NCBI RefSeq assembly: GCF_024343675.1
Contig: NZ_RJUD01000011.1
Location: forward strand, 1 to 64,000
Length of the DNA: 64,000 bases
Source of the DNA: Lacihabitans sp. CS3-21
GTDB taxonomy: Bacteria; Bacteroidota; Bacteroidia; Cytophagales; Spirosomataceae
Reading direction: 5' to 3'
The notes below the pieces were generated by a model. It searched no databases and was not told the origin of the DNA. It saw only the letters and a list, made by a program, of their open reading frames with translations. A program made the translations under genes and the position numbers. Positions 8,970-18,949 of the stretch are shown one piece after another; position 1 is the first letter of the stretch; every line of letters begins with the position of its first letter.

Positions 8970-9440
8970 GTGAAACGATTGTTCTTGCTCTCTTTTATTC
9001 AGATATTCATTGGTTTGAGCATTTCATACAAAGCCGAAAATCAAATATTATCAGAAACAATGATTGAAAAAAACAAATTTGTAAGCGGAAATAAAATACA
9101 ACTCAAAATTGGAGAAAAAAAATTCACGGCTACGCTTTTAGATAGCCCAACCTCCAAAGCTTTCAAAGCTCTTTTGCCTTTGACGCTCAATATGGATGAA
9201 TTAAATAACAACGAAAAATATGCCCAATTGCCCCAAAGCTTACCAACAAATGCCTCTGTACCTGCAAGCATTCAGTCGGGCGATTTAATGCTTTACGGTT
9301 CGAGAACTTTGGTGCTGTTCTACAAAAGTTTTTCTACTTCCTACAGTTATACCGCAATCGGAAAAATTGATGATGTATTGGGGCTTTTGGTGGCATTGGG
9401 TGATGATGATATCAAGGTAGTATTTCAATTGGCTGATTAA
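8970..9440 (+). CDS. cyclophilin-like-fold protein with signal peptide
   Basis: The start is a GTG at 8970, 12 bases after the previous stop, and opens a hydrophobic leader MKRLFLLSFIQIFIGLSIS. The mature part, from about residue 35, matches the cyclophilin-like family seen in bacteria: IQLKIGEKKFTATLLDSPTSKAFKALLPLTLNM, ASIQSGDLMLYGSRTLVLFYKSF and the end segment YTAIGKIDD..LLVALGDDDIKVVF. These proteins keep the cyclophilin barrel but usually lack proline-isomerase residues. Often found beside aldo/keto reductases and flavodoxin-like genes. Exact role unknown. Confidence 0.72.
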   Translation: MKRLFLLSFIQIFIGLSISYKAENQILSETMIEKNKFVSGNKIQLKIGEKKFTATLLDSPTSKAFKALLPLTLNMDELNNNEKYAQLPQSLPTNASVPASIQSGDLMLYGSRTLVLFYKSFSTSYSYTAIGKIDDVLGLLVALGDDDIKVVFQLAD

Positions 9441-9688
9441 AGCGTACATAGTTCAACTCCTAGAAACTAAGGGTGCTCATCTAAGCTTCGCCTTAAAATA
9501 GCTGGTAAAGTCATAAAATATTTGAACTCAAGACCGCAGCTGCTTTTAAAAATGGTCATAATAAGGCAAGTAAGGTATTTTAATGAATTGTGGTTATTCT
9601 CGATTGAAAATACTTTCTAATCCTTTTAATATTTGATTTTCGTAAGTTTTCCTTTGAAATTTGTTTAATAGAGAGTGTTTAATACTTC

Positions 9689-9696
9689 TAAGTTTG
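9689..9696 (+). promoter_or_regulatory. candidate -7 element for the paralog 3/AraC operon
   Basis: TAAGTTTG matches TAnnTTTG and lies 31 bases before the start codon at 9728. A TTTG at 9660-9663 may serve as -33, though the gap of 25 is long. Confidence 0.4.
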
Positions 9697-9727
9697 TAGA
9701 ATAATTTAAACATTCATTTTAAATAAT

Positions 9728-10519
9728 ATGTCTTATTCTATACCAAACGCTTTTTATAGAAACATACTTTCATTATTTCTTTTATGTAATATTTCTTTTA
9801 GTTCATTAGCTCAAGAAGATACTACCTCAAAAATCATCAATTTCAGAGGGGCTGTTAGTGTTACTCAAAATGGGTTTTCATTTATTCCTGCCTTTTCGCT
9901 GGGAAAACCAGCCGCTATTTTTAATTTTAATATCAATGGAGGAAAAAGATTTAGTTTTGACCCTGAGTTTCGATTTGCTTTGAAGGATGGCCGTCCTTGG
10001 TCATTTATTTTTATTTGGCGTTACAAACTTGTCAATCAAAAACGTTTCCAAGCATCTATTGGTACGCATTTCCCAGCTGTACCATTTAGAGTTTTGGCTT
10101 ATGAAACTTCACCCAAAGTCAAAAACACTTTAGCAGTTTCTCGTGTCATTCCTTTTGAATTTACGCCCAATATCATCCTCAACAAAAATAATAGCCTCAG
10201 CCTTTTTTGTCTTTATGCCAAAGGCGTGAGCGACGACGCCAATAATCACACTGCTTTGGTTTCGCTGAGATCTGTTTCAACAATTCAGCTAATTAAAAGC
10301 TTATCTTTAAGGGTTAATCCCCAACTGTTTTATCTGAAACTAGATGCAAAAGAGGGTTATTATTTTGCCTCAAATTTTACACTTTTATCGAAAAAAACGC
10401 CATTTTATTTGGGTTCGACTATAAATAAACCATTAAAAACTGACATTGCAGGGAAATCATTCGATTGGAATATTAGTTTGGGATATGCGATGGATAGAAA
10501 GCTGATTGTAAAAAAGTAG
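9728..10519 (+). CDS. secreted protein, paralogous family member 3
   Basis: A 263-residue protein with a signal peptide ending FSSLAQ, then EDTTSK and the family block QNGFSFIPAFSLGKPA, RFSFDPEFRFALKDGRPW, IWRYKLV and C-terminal KSFDWNISLGYA. It is closest in wording to paralog 1 (FDPxFRF..GxPWxFxFxWRYKL). An all-beta, perhaps barrel-forming protein; no named family recognised. The AraC gene starts three bases after its stop codon, so the two are almost certainly co-transcribed. Confidence 0.7.
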   Translation: MSYSIPNAFYRNILSLFLLCNISFSSLAQEDTTSKIINFRGAVSVTQNGFSFIPAFSLGKPAAIFNFNINGGKRFSFDPEFRFALKDGRPWSFIFIWRYKLVNQKRFQASIGTHFPAVPFRVLAYETSPKVKNTLAVSRVIPFEFTPNIILNKNNSLSLFCLYAKGVSDDANNHTALVSLRSVSTIQLIKSLSLRVNPQLFYLKLDAKEGYYFASNFTLLSKKTPFYLGSTINKPLKTDIAGKSFDWNISLGYAMDRKLIVKK

Positions 10520-10522
10520 ATT

Positions 10523-11413
10523 ATGGAAAAAATAGAATCTTTACAAGATTTTTATAGCAGGAAATTTGAGTGGATACCCGAAAATCTGGGTCGAGATATC
10601 GGACATGTCAATGTTTTTAGATTGCCACATCCAGCAACTAAACCTGTGCCATATCGCCGTCGAGATTTTTTCAAAATTACGCTTTGTAGAGGAAGTAGTC
10701 GTATACATTATGCAGATAAAGTTTTCTCCTTCGAAAAACAAGCACTTGTGTTTTCAAATCCGTTTATTCCTTATAAATGGGAGCATGTCGATGACGACCT
10801 TTCAGGGTTTTATGTAGTTTTTGATGCCAGTTTTTTTAATCTATTCGGCAACTTGATTCAATATGAGGTTTTTCAACCAACGGGTACACATGTATTTGAA
10901 TTAGATGATACCCAATTTGAGTATTTATCGAAAGTCTTTGAAAAAATTGAAACCGAACTCAACTCTGAGTACATCCATAAATATGATGCCATCAGAAATC
11001 AGATTTATGAGTTGATTCATTATGCCATGAAAACCCGTCCTTCATCGCGAATTGAGAAGTTACCCATTAATGCTTCACAGCGAATTTATTGGCTATTTTT
11101 AGAACTGCTTGAACGCCAGTTTCCGATTGACGAAAATCATACCGAAATTATTCTGCGGACAGCCTCTGACTTTGCCTTTCAACTCAATGTTCATGTAAAT
11201 CATCTTAACCGAGCTGTGAAAGAAGCTGGCGGAAAGACAACTTCACAACTCATTGCCGAACGCTTATTACAAGAATCTAAAATTATGCTTAAACAAAGCA
11301 AATGGAATATCTCCGAAATAGCCTATTCGCTTGGCTTTCAAGAAGTGACACATTTTAATAATTTTTTTAAAAAACATACATTATTGAGCCCTACTAAATT
11401 TAGAAATAACTGA
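10523..11413 (+). CDS. AraC-family transcriptional regulator
   Basis: A 296-residue protein whose N-terminal part is cupin-like (YRRRDFFKITLCRGSSRIHYADKVFSFEKQALVFSNPFIPYKW), with the C-terminal pair of helix-turn-helix motifs FAFQLNVHVNHLNRAVKEA and ISEIAYSLGFQEVTHFNNFFKKHT followed by LSPTKFR. It belongs to the Bacteroidota group often seen beside aldo/keto reductase and short secreted-protein genes. It is co-transcribed with paralog 3 and lies 51 bases before the reductase gene, which may be its target. Confidence 0.87.
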   Translation: MEKIESLQDFYSRKFEWIPENLGRDIGHVNVFRLPHPATKPVPYRRRDFFKITLCRGSSRIHYADKVFSFEKQALVFSNPFIPYKWEHVDDDLSGFYVVFDASFFNLFGNLIQYEVFQPTGTHVFELDDTQFEYLSKVFEKIETELNSEYIHKYDAIRNQIYELIHYAMKTRPSSRIEKLPINASQRIYWLFLELLERQFPIDENHTEIILRTASDFAFQLNVHVNHLNRAVKEAGGKTTSQLIAERLLQESKIMLKQSKWNISEIAYSLGFQEVTHFNNFFKKHTLLSPTKFRNN

Positions 11414-11449
11414 AAATTTTTGGCCATATTCAGAGTTTAAACCGTTTAA

Positions 11450-12448
<999 letters not shown>

Positions 12449-12668
12449 TTTCCCTTTCAACAAATTAGCTTTCAAAATCTATTGGGCTAAAATAATTAGG
12501 CTGAAAAATTTTGTGCTTTTTTATTTATTTGTTTTCGATTATTTTAAATTGAATTAATACCTAATTTGGATCACCTAAAAGTAGATATTCACTCATTTTT
12601 AACCATAGAACATTTGAATTTCGTAAGAAATCGTTTGAATGACGTAGTTTTTATAGAATAAATAGCAA

Positions 12669-12676
12669 TATTTTTG
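12669..12676 (+). promoter_or_regulatory. candidate -7 element for the molybdenum-enzyme operon
   Basis: TATTTTTG matches TAnnTTTG, 33 bases before the start codon at 12710. No -33 element at normal spacing is clear. Confidence 0.4.
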
Positions 12677-12709
12677 TAAAGAGATAAAAGTCTTTAAATA
12701 TCAATTATC

Positions 12710-13177
12710 ATGGCAAAATACAATCTTAAAATAAACGGAAAAACCCGTAATGTGGATGTTGATCCTTCCACACCAGTGCTTTGGGTTCTTCGTGATACGC
12801 TAAATATGCCTGGTACCAAATTCGGCTGTGGAATGGCTCAATGCGGTGCTTGTACCATTCATTTGGATGGAAATGCCACTCGCTCATGTGTGCTGCCTGT
12901 TTCAGCTATTGGAAAATCAGTCATTACGACAATCGAAGGGCTGTCTGAAAATGGCACTCACCCAGTACAAAAAGCTTGGCTCGAGCATGATGTGGCCCAA
13001 TGTGGCTATTGTCAAGGTGGACAAATGATGTCTGCTGTTGCTTTGCTGAAAACCAACCCAAATCCTTCGGATGAAGATATTGATGCTGCCATGAGTGGTA
13101 ATATTTGTCGTTGTGGTACTTATCTAAGAATAAAAGAAGCGATCAAAACAGCGTCTAAAACATCAAACTCTAAATAA
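12710..13177 (+). CDS. [2Fe-2S] subunit of an aldehyde/isoquinoline-type molybdenum oxidoreductase
   Basis: A 155-residue small subunit of the xanthine oxidase family. It has the plant-type ferredoxin cluster [13 protein letters not shown] plus a later Cys near residue 62, and the helical [2Fe-2S] domain with [10 protein letters not shown] and ICRCGTY (about residues 102-137), so both clusters look intact. It passes electrons from the molybdenum subunit encoded eight bases downstream. It is the IorA-like type, whose enzymes hydroxylate N-heterocycles or oxidise aldehydes; the real substrate here is unknown. Confidence 0.92.
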   Translation: MAKYNLKINGKTRNVDVDPSTPVLWVLRDTLNMPGTKFGCGMAQCGACTIHLDGNATRSCVLPVSAIGKSVITTIEGLSENGTHPVQKAWLEHDVAQCGYCQGGQMMSAVALLKTNPNPSDEDIDAAMSGNICRCGTYLRIKEAIKTASKTSNSK

Positions 13178-13184
13178 GAACATA

Positions 13185-15440
13185 ATGGAAAATATAAAAG
13201 CACAAAGTAGAAGAGAGTTCTTAAAGTCTTCAGCCCTTGCTGGAGGAGGATGGTTGTTAAGTTTTAGCTGGTTTTCTGAAGCAAAAGCAGCGGGAAAGCT
13301 TGCTGAATTGAACCTAGCCGAAACTTGGAGTGAGCTGACTGGATATATTAAAATTACTCCTGAGAATGTTATTAAAATCTTTTGCCCTAATCCTGAATTT
13401 GGTCAAAATGTAATGACCTCACTGCCTATGATAGTTGCGGAAGAATTAGACTGTGATTGGAAAAATGTGATAGTAGAAATGAGTACTCATGATAATATTA
13501 AGTTCGGTTCACAGTTTACAGGAGGAAGTAATTCGATAAGAGCATACTGGAAACCATTACGAAATGCAGGAGCAGCAGCTCGTAAAATGCTTATCGAAGC
13601 CGCAGCTCAAACTTGGGGAGTTCCAGCAACCGAAATCACAACTAATGCAGGCGTTTTGTCTCATTCAAATGGAAAAACAGCGAAATATGGCGAATTAGCT
13701 GCAAAAGCTGCTACCCTTACAGTTCCGAAAGATATAAAATTGAAAGCCCCAAAAGATTTTTCTATTGTAAGAAATTCAAAGAAAAATACTGAAGGAGTAA
13801 AAGTTGTAACTGGAAAGCCACTTTTCGGAATAGATTATAAGGTTGACGGAATGTTGATTGCTATGATTGAGCATCCGCCAGCATTTGGTATGAAATTAAA
13901 ATCTTTTGATGCTACCGCTGCAAAAAAAATGTCGGGCATCAAAGATATTTTTAGTTTCAAACTCTATGATGATGGTTTCGAGCAAGGTGGTTTTGATACG
14001 CGTGCTTTCAACGAAATGATTGCTGTAGTTGGAAATTCTACTTGGGAGGTAATGAACGCCCGCAAAAAGATAAATGCTCAATGGGAAGCGGCGGGCGATG
14101 TAAAAGAAACCATCATGGGCAGAGGTGGGAAAACTGAAAAAGTAGTGCCTGCCAGATTAGAAACTACAAGTAGCCAATTTGAAATGATGGCTGAGTTTGC
14201 CAAAAAGCCAGCTAAAGAATTAAGAAAAGATGGCGACCCTGAGACAGCTTTCAAAAATGCAGCTCAGATTATTGAACGCACGTACAATGCTCCGTTTTTG
14301 GCACATAATTGTATGGAACCAATGAATTTCTTTGCCCATGTGCAAGATGACAGAGCCTTAGTAGCTGGGCCATTGCAAGCACCTGGGTTGATGGAGCCAA
14401 CGCTTGCAAAAATCTTGAATCTTCCTGCTGACAAAATAGAGATTCAAATGACCCGCATGGGCGGTGGTTTTGGTCGTAGAGCTTATGGGTCGTATGTATA
14501 TGAAGCGGCTCGTATCTCTCAGAAAGTCAAAGCTCCCATAAAATTGATATATTCTCGTGAAGATGACATGACTCACGGAATCTATCGTCCGATGTATACC
14601 GCTACTTATCGTGCAGCTTTGGATGCCAATAAAAATCTGATTGGTTTTCATGTAACTGGTGGTGGTATTCCCGAAAACCCAATTCATGCCAATCGTTTTC
14701 CAGCTGGTGCTGTGGATAATTATTTGGCAGATGGATGGGAGATTCCTTCGAACATTACGATTGGAGCGTTCAGAGCTCCTCGTTCAAATTTTAATGCCGC
14801 TGCAGAGCAGTCGTTTTTGGATGAGGTAGCCGAGGCCATGGGAAAAGACCCAATCGCTTTCCGACTTGATTTGTTGAAACGTGCCAAAGAAAATCCAGTA
14901 GGCAAAAATAACGATTATGATGCCAGTAGATATATAGGTGTTTTAGAATTGCTCAAAGAAAAATCAGGTTGGGGCAAACCCGAAAATGTGGGTAAAAAAC
15001 GTGGTGTAGCTGCCTATTTCTGTCACGCATCGTATGCTGGGCACGTGGTGGATATGGTAATGCGTGATGGACAACCATATGTTGAATCAGTAACTTCTGC
15101 CGTTGATTGTGGGGTTGTGATAAACCCCGACGCAGCCCGTAACATGGTACAAGGTGCAGTGGTTGATGGAATCGGACAGTCGTTTTATGGAGCATTGACC
15201 CATAAAGATGGTGTTCCTGAGCAGAACAATTTCCATAATTATCGCATGATTCGTCATAATGAGGCTCCAAAGAAAATTGATGTTCATTTCGTTGAAAATG
15301 AAATAGATCCTACAGGTCTTGGCGAACCACCTTTCCCGCCTGTATTTGGAGCTGTGGCAAACGCTTTGTTTAAAACCACGGGCAAAAGGTATTATAATCA
15401 ACCTTTTATGAGTGAAGGTTCAATGCAAAATATAAATTAA
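13185..15440 (+). CDS. molybdopterin-binding large subunit, IorB-like
   Basis: A 751-residue single-chain molybdenum subunit. The N-terminus SRREFLKSSALAGGGWLLS is a twin-arginine export signal, so the folded enzyme should act in the periplasm with its FeS partner. GGGFGRRAYG (about residue 426) is the molybdopterin contact loop, and the C-terminal GLGEPPFPPVFGAVANALF holds the catalytic Glu. Length fits isoquinoline 1-oxidoreductase-type beta subunits (700-780). No separate FAD subunit is encoded, also as in that group; a cytochrome probably accepts electrons. A short remnant of a second such gene lies at 28032. Confidence 0.9.
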   Translation: MENIKAQSRREFLKSSALAGGGWLLSFSWFSEAKAAGKLAELNLAETWSELTGYIKITPENVIKIFCPNPEFGQNVMTSLPMIVAEELDCDWKNVIVEMSTHDNIKFGSQFTGGSNSIRAYWKPLRNAGAAARKMLIEAAAQTWGVPATEITTNAGVLSHSNGKTAKYGELAAKAATLTVPKDIKLKAPKDFSIVRNSKKNTEGVKVVTGKPLFGIDYKVDGMLIAMIEHPPAFGMKLKSFDATAAKKMSGIKDIFSFKLYDDGFEQGGFDTRAFNEMIAVVGNSTWEVMNARKKINAQWEAAGDVKETIMGRGGKTEKVVPARLETTSSQFEMMAEFAKKPAKELRKDGDPETAFKNAAQIIERTYNAPFLAHNCMEPMNFFAHVQDDRALVAGPLQAPGLMEPTLAKILNLPADKIEIQMTRMGGGFGRRAYGSYVYEAARISQKVKAPIKLIYSREDDMTHGIYRPMYTATYRAALDANKNLIGFHVTGGGIPENPIHANRFPAGAVDNYLADGWEIPSNITIGAFRAPRSNFNAAAEQSFLDEVAEAMGKDPIAFRLDLLKRAKENPVGKNNDYDASRYIGVLELLKEKSGWGKPENVGKKRGVAAYFCHASYAGHVVDMVMRDGQPYVESVTSAVDCGVVINPDAARNMVQGAVVDGIGQSFYGALTHKDGVPEQNNFHNYRMIRHNEAPKKIDVHFVENEIDPTGLGEPPFPPVFGAVANALFKTTGKRYYNQPFMSEGSMQNIN

Positions 15441-15772
15441 CTCAACTCGGCTAGTTTCAAATCATACCCTTAAGAATTATTATTTGATTCTTTTTGGGTA
15501 TGGTTTTGTTTAATCAACCTATGGTATATTTTTTTTGAAATTAATATTGCCTTTTGTATTGCTTAGCACTCATAATTATTTAAAGTTTTGATTATGCCGA
15601 AAAATCATGATTAATCTTTCTCGAAATTTATACATTCTAAACAAAAACGAGTACATTAGGTATCTAAAATCAAACTATTTAGTTCTTAATCATGGGAGAC
15701 TAAGGAATTGTTAAAATTTTGTAAAGCAGACGGATGTATTTGCAAAAAAAGTCCTCGTTTTTTTTATTTAAC
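15441..15772. other. 332-base convergent gene-free stretch
   Basis: This gap separates the convergent molybdenum-subunit and Nudix-regulator genes. It holds a hairpin suitable as a terminator at 15463-15502. I see nothing else. Confidence 0.5.
15463..15510 (+). terminator. candidate terminator after the molybdenum-enzyme operon
   Basis: CATACCC at 15463-15469 pairs with GGGTATG at 15496-15502, with an extra GAAT/ATTC pair inside, followed by GTTTTGTTT. It begins 22 bases after the stop codon of the large subunit. Confidence 0.5.
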
Positions 15773-16498
15773 TTAAATTTTAATCTTGTAAAGGTATGGG
15801 GCTTTATTCTTAGCCCCAGTAAATTTTTTTTCTAAGCGTTCCAGCACATTCATTTCTAATATTTTTTTTTGGAAATTTGTTCTTACATACTCTCTTTCAA
15901 ATATAGTTTCATAAATGTCCTGTACCTCCTTGATTGTAAATGTCTCTGGTAATAAATTAAATGCATTAAACTTCTTATCAATGTCTTCTTTCAAGTGATG
16001 GAGAGCATGCTTAAAAATTTCATCATGATCCATTATTAAATCAGGGATGCTATGAACATTATGCCATTCAATTGACGCATCTATTTCAGATTTTTTGGGA
16101 TGAATTTTTTGAATGTCTACTAAAGCATAGTAGCCGATTGAAATAAATCGATTGGTAAACCAAAGATACTTATCACTATTTTTTATATTTTTATCATAGG
16201 CTGCAGAATTAGCTTCAATGAGTTTGTCTATAAATTCTTTACGTTTTCTATTTGCCTTTCCAAATACTTCAAATTGGTTTAAATAGATGTCGTTTAGCCC
16301 TGTTCTTTCCAGCAAAATCCTTTTAGCAGCTACGTCAATATCCTCATCTTGGGTAATAAATCCACCTTGCAATGCATAAAAATCACCGCTGAAATTTAGC
16401 TTTGAAATGAGGACCTTCAAAGTTTGCTCTTCATATCCAAAAATTACACATTCAATAGAAATTTGATTAATATAATTGCTATCTTTTAAAAAATCCAT
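15773..16498 (-). CDS. Nudix-domain transcriptional regulator (NrtR/AraR-like)
   Basis: A 241-residue protein with an N-terminal Nudix fold (about residues 10-145) and a C-terminal winged-helix part (about 160-235; FTIKEVQDIYETIF, NFQKKILEM). The Nudix box reads GGFITQDEDIDVAAKRILLERTGL: the REUxEE core is RILLER, so key catalytic acids are missing and hydrolase activity is unlikely. That matches sugar-sensing regulators of this family (NrtR, and AraR of Bacteroides). It is divergent from the tannase-like gene, with a perfect palindrome in between, so it probably controls the hydrolase genes that follow. Confidence 0.83.
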   Translation of the reverse strand: MDFLKDSNYINQISIECVIFGYEEQTLKVLISKLNFSGDFYALQGGFITQDEDIDVAAKRILLERTGLNDIYLNQFEVFGKANRKRKEFIDKLIEANSAAYDKNIKNSDKYLWFTNRFISIGYYALVDIQKIHPKKSEIDASIEWHNVHSIPDLIMDHDEIFKHALHHLKEDIDKKFNAFNLLPETFTIKEVQDIYETIFEREYVRTNFQKKILEMNVLERLEKKFTGAKNKAPYLYKIKI

Positions 16499-16585
16499 TA
16501 CACAATTTTAGTTTCTATAGTTTAAACTTCACAAAATCTTACCCCATAGTTTAAGAAAAACAAATATAACTTATATTCTATTTTT

Positions 16586-16609
16586 TATTGTATATTTTTT
16601 TATACAATA
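16586..16609. promoter_or_regulatory. palindromic operator candidate for the Nudix regulator
   Basis: TATTGTATA (16586-16594) and TATACAATA (16601-16609) form a perfect 9-bp inverted repeat around six T residues. A further half-site-like TTTGTATAAA follows at 16618. The repeat ends 13 bases before the -7 element, where binding of a repressor would block the -33 region. Confidence 0.6.
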
Positions 16610-16622
16610 GCTTTTTTTTGTA

Positions 16623-16630
16623 TAAATTTG
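16623..16630 (+). promoter_or_regulatory. candidate -7 element for the hydrolase operon
   Basis: TAAATTTG matches TAnnTTTG exactly. It lies 82 bases before the start codon at 16713, leaving room for a long untranslated leader, and directly follows the palindrome at 16586-16609. Confidence 0.45.
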
Positions 16631-16712
16631 TCTTGAAATTTTATAATGATGATTTTTTAATAAATCATAAGAAATTTTATTTGAAATAGGTTTCATTAAA
16701 ACAAAATCGACC

Positions 16713-18842
16713 ATGTTGAAAAATCAAAAAAAATGGCTAATTATTGTTGTAAACATTTTAGTTATTAACTTTTGTTTTGCACAAACTAAACTTGTGCAAA
16801 ATAATGATGAATTGTTTAAGTCATTTTCAACAAAAGACTCCATATTCAAAGCTCCCTTCATTGATAATGAGGAATGGCGAGACTTACCGGTGAGACATCT
16901 ATACATACACGGAGGTTTTACGGGAACAGAAACTCGTTTTTCTTTTTACTTTCCAGAAAAACAAAATTATCAAGGTCGTTTTTTTCAGTATATCACACCG
17001 TTTCCTGATAATGAAAATCTTTCGCAAGGAGCAAAGGGAGAAGACGATAAAATTGGTTTTTCGATTAGTAGTGGAGCATACTTTATCGAAACGAATGGAG
17101 GTGGAAAAGTAGATTTTGCTAAACCATCGTTCAATTCAGACCCTACGATTGGAGCATTTAGGGCAAATGCCGCTTCGGCTTCTTTCTCTAAAATTGTTGC
17201 AGGCAAACTTTATGGTACTCATCGTACATACGGCTATGCTTTTGGAGGAAGTGGTGGAGCTTACCGTACAATTGGAAGTATCGAAAATACTGATGGCGTG
17301 TGGGATGGTGTAGTGCCTTATGTATTAGGCTCGCCAATGGCTATTCCTAACGTATTTGCTGCAAGAATGAATGCCATGAGAATACTACATGATAAGTTTC
17401 CTCAAATTATTGATGCCTTAGATGCAGGTGGCAGTGGAGATATGTATGCAGGATTGAACGCAGAAGAAAAGGAAGCCTTGAGCGAAGTTACCAAAATGGG
17501 CTTTCCGCCACCATCTTGGTTTGGCTATAAAACCATGGGGATTCATGGATTCATTGCTCTGTATCAAGGTATGAGAATGGCTGATAGAACGTTTTTTGAT
17601 GACTTTTGGAAAGTAAAGGGGTATTTAGGAGCAAATCCGACAGCATCACTTTTGAAGGCAAGACTTCAGAAAACATCCAAAATTAAAGCAGCTATTAACA
17701 TTGATGAGGCTGTAAAATTGGGTATTAAAGAAGCTGAAACGGCTGGAGAAAGAGGTTCGGCTGATTTGGCTTGGAAAAGCATGGGAGGCGTAGAAGGGAA
17801 AATGCCTGTCGCCTTTCAAATTGAAGATATACTACCCGATGTCAATTTTATGGGTGGCGATTTGGTTATAAAAACAGGGGAAGCCGCTGGTAAAACGATT
17901 CAGTTGGCCAGTATCAAAGATGATAAAGTGATTTTTGGCCCTGTTGATTTGTCGGTTTTAGCCAAAATAAAAGTGGGAGATGAAGTATATATCGACAATT
18001 CTAATTTCTTAGCTGTTCAGACTTATCACCGTCACCAAGTTCCTGGTAAAGAATATAAAGTTTGGGACCAATTTCGTGATGCAGAAGGTAAACCGATTTA
18101 CCCGCAACGTCCATTTCTGTTAGGCCCATTATTTACCAGAGGTGCAGCAGGAGTTTTACCAACTGGAAAATTCAAAGGTAAAATGATTTTACTTTGTTCA
18201 CTTTGGGACAGAGAGGCTTTTGCTTGGCAAGGCGACTTTTACAGAGATATGGTTAAAGCGAATTTAGGAGAAAAAACAGATGATAATTTCAGATTATGGT
18301 ACACCGACCGTGCTTTGCATGGCGATTTGTCTAAACAAGAAGACCCAACCAGAACGGTAAGTTATTTAGGCGTTTTGCAACAAGCCTTACGTGACCTGAG
18401 TGCTTGGTGTGAAAAGGGAATTACTCCGTCAGCTTCTACCAATTACCAAATCGAAGATGGTCAAGTAATCGTGCCTTCCACCACTGCTGAACGTAAGGGC
18501 ATTCAGCCAATTGTAAAACTTACGGTAAAAGGTGAGAAGAAAAAAGTAATCAAACAAGGACAAACCCTAACCTTTACCGCAGCAGTAGATGTACCTAAAA
18601 ACACAGGTAAATTGGTTTCGGCTGAATGGGATTTTGATGGAAAAGGAGATTTTCCGATTAGTTCTAAAAAGATAACATTTGATGCCAAAAATAGCCAAGC
18701 AAGCGTTTCCATTACTTATAAATTTACTACAAAAGGTACTTTTTTCCCTACTGTAAGAGTAGCATCACAAAGAGAAGGAGATAGTAAAACGCCTTTTGCA
18801 CGCATCCAGAATTTGGATAGGGTTAGGGTCATTGTTCAATAG
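16713..18842 (+). CDS. secreted tannase/feruloyl-esterase-like hydrolase with PKD-like tail
   Basis: A 709-residue protein with a signal peptide ending NFCFAQ. The alpha/beta-hydrolase part has the nucleophile elbow AFGGSGGAY with the candidate Ser at residue 180, and a late block HGDLS...ALRDLSAWCEKGITP that resembles the C-terminal catalytic-His region of tannases. Residues from about 600 (LVSAEWDFDGKGDF ... YKFTTKGTFFPTVRVAS) are a PKD-type beta-sandwich. Tannase/feruloyl esterases release phenolic acids from plant esters; the exact ester is not known. It heads a run of secreted glycosidase genes. The assignment rests on motif pattern, not on an alignment. Confidence 0.6.
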   Translation: MLKNQKKWLIIVVNILVINFCFAQTKLVQNNDELFKSFSTKDSIFKAPFIDNEEWRDLPVRHLYIHGGFTGTETRFSFYFPEKQNYQGRFFQYITPFPDNENLSQGAKGEDDKIGFSISSGAYFIETNGGGKVDFAKPSFNSDPTIGAFRANAASASFSKIVAGKLYGTHRTYGYAFGGSGGAYRTIGSIENTDGVWDGVVPYVLGSPMAIPNVFAARMNAMRILHDKFPQIIDALDAGGSGDMYAGLNAEEKEALSEVTKMGFPPPSWFGYKTMGIHGFIALYQGMRMADRTFFDDFWKVKGYLGANPTASLLKARLQKTSKIKAAINIDEAVKLGIKEAETAGERGSADLAWKSMGGVEGKMPVAFQIEDILPDVNFMGGDLVIKTGEAAGKTIQLASIKDDKVIFGPVDLSVLAKIKVGDEVYIDNSNFLAVQTYHRHQVPGKEYKVWDQFRDAEGKPIYPQRPFLLGPLFTRGAAGVLPTGKFKGKMILLCSLWDREAFAWQGDFYRDMVKANLGEKTDDNFRLWYTDRALHGDLSKQEDPTRTVSYLGVLQQALRDLSAWCEKGITPSASTNYQIEDGQVIVPSTTAERKGIQPIVKLTVKGEKKKVIKQGQTLTFTAAVDVPKNTGKLVSAEWDFDGKGDFPISSKKITFDAKNSQASVSITYKFTTKGTFFPTVRVASQREGDSKTPFARIQNLDRVRVIVQ

Positions 18843-18949
18843 TTTTTTTGTTAAAAGATGGCTTGCCAATTGCAGAGCACATGAACCCGATTGATGGTTA
18901 GTACAAGAATTACAAGATTTAACAGGGTTATCATAACAGTTTGACCAAA

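Noticed and set aside
9441-9727. Possible coding remnant (FELKTAAAFKNGHNKASKVF) in the 287-base gap
   Set aside because: The frame is only about 20 codons long, has no start, and I cannot match it to any gene in the window.
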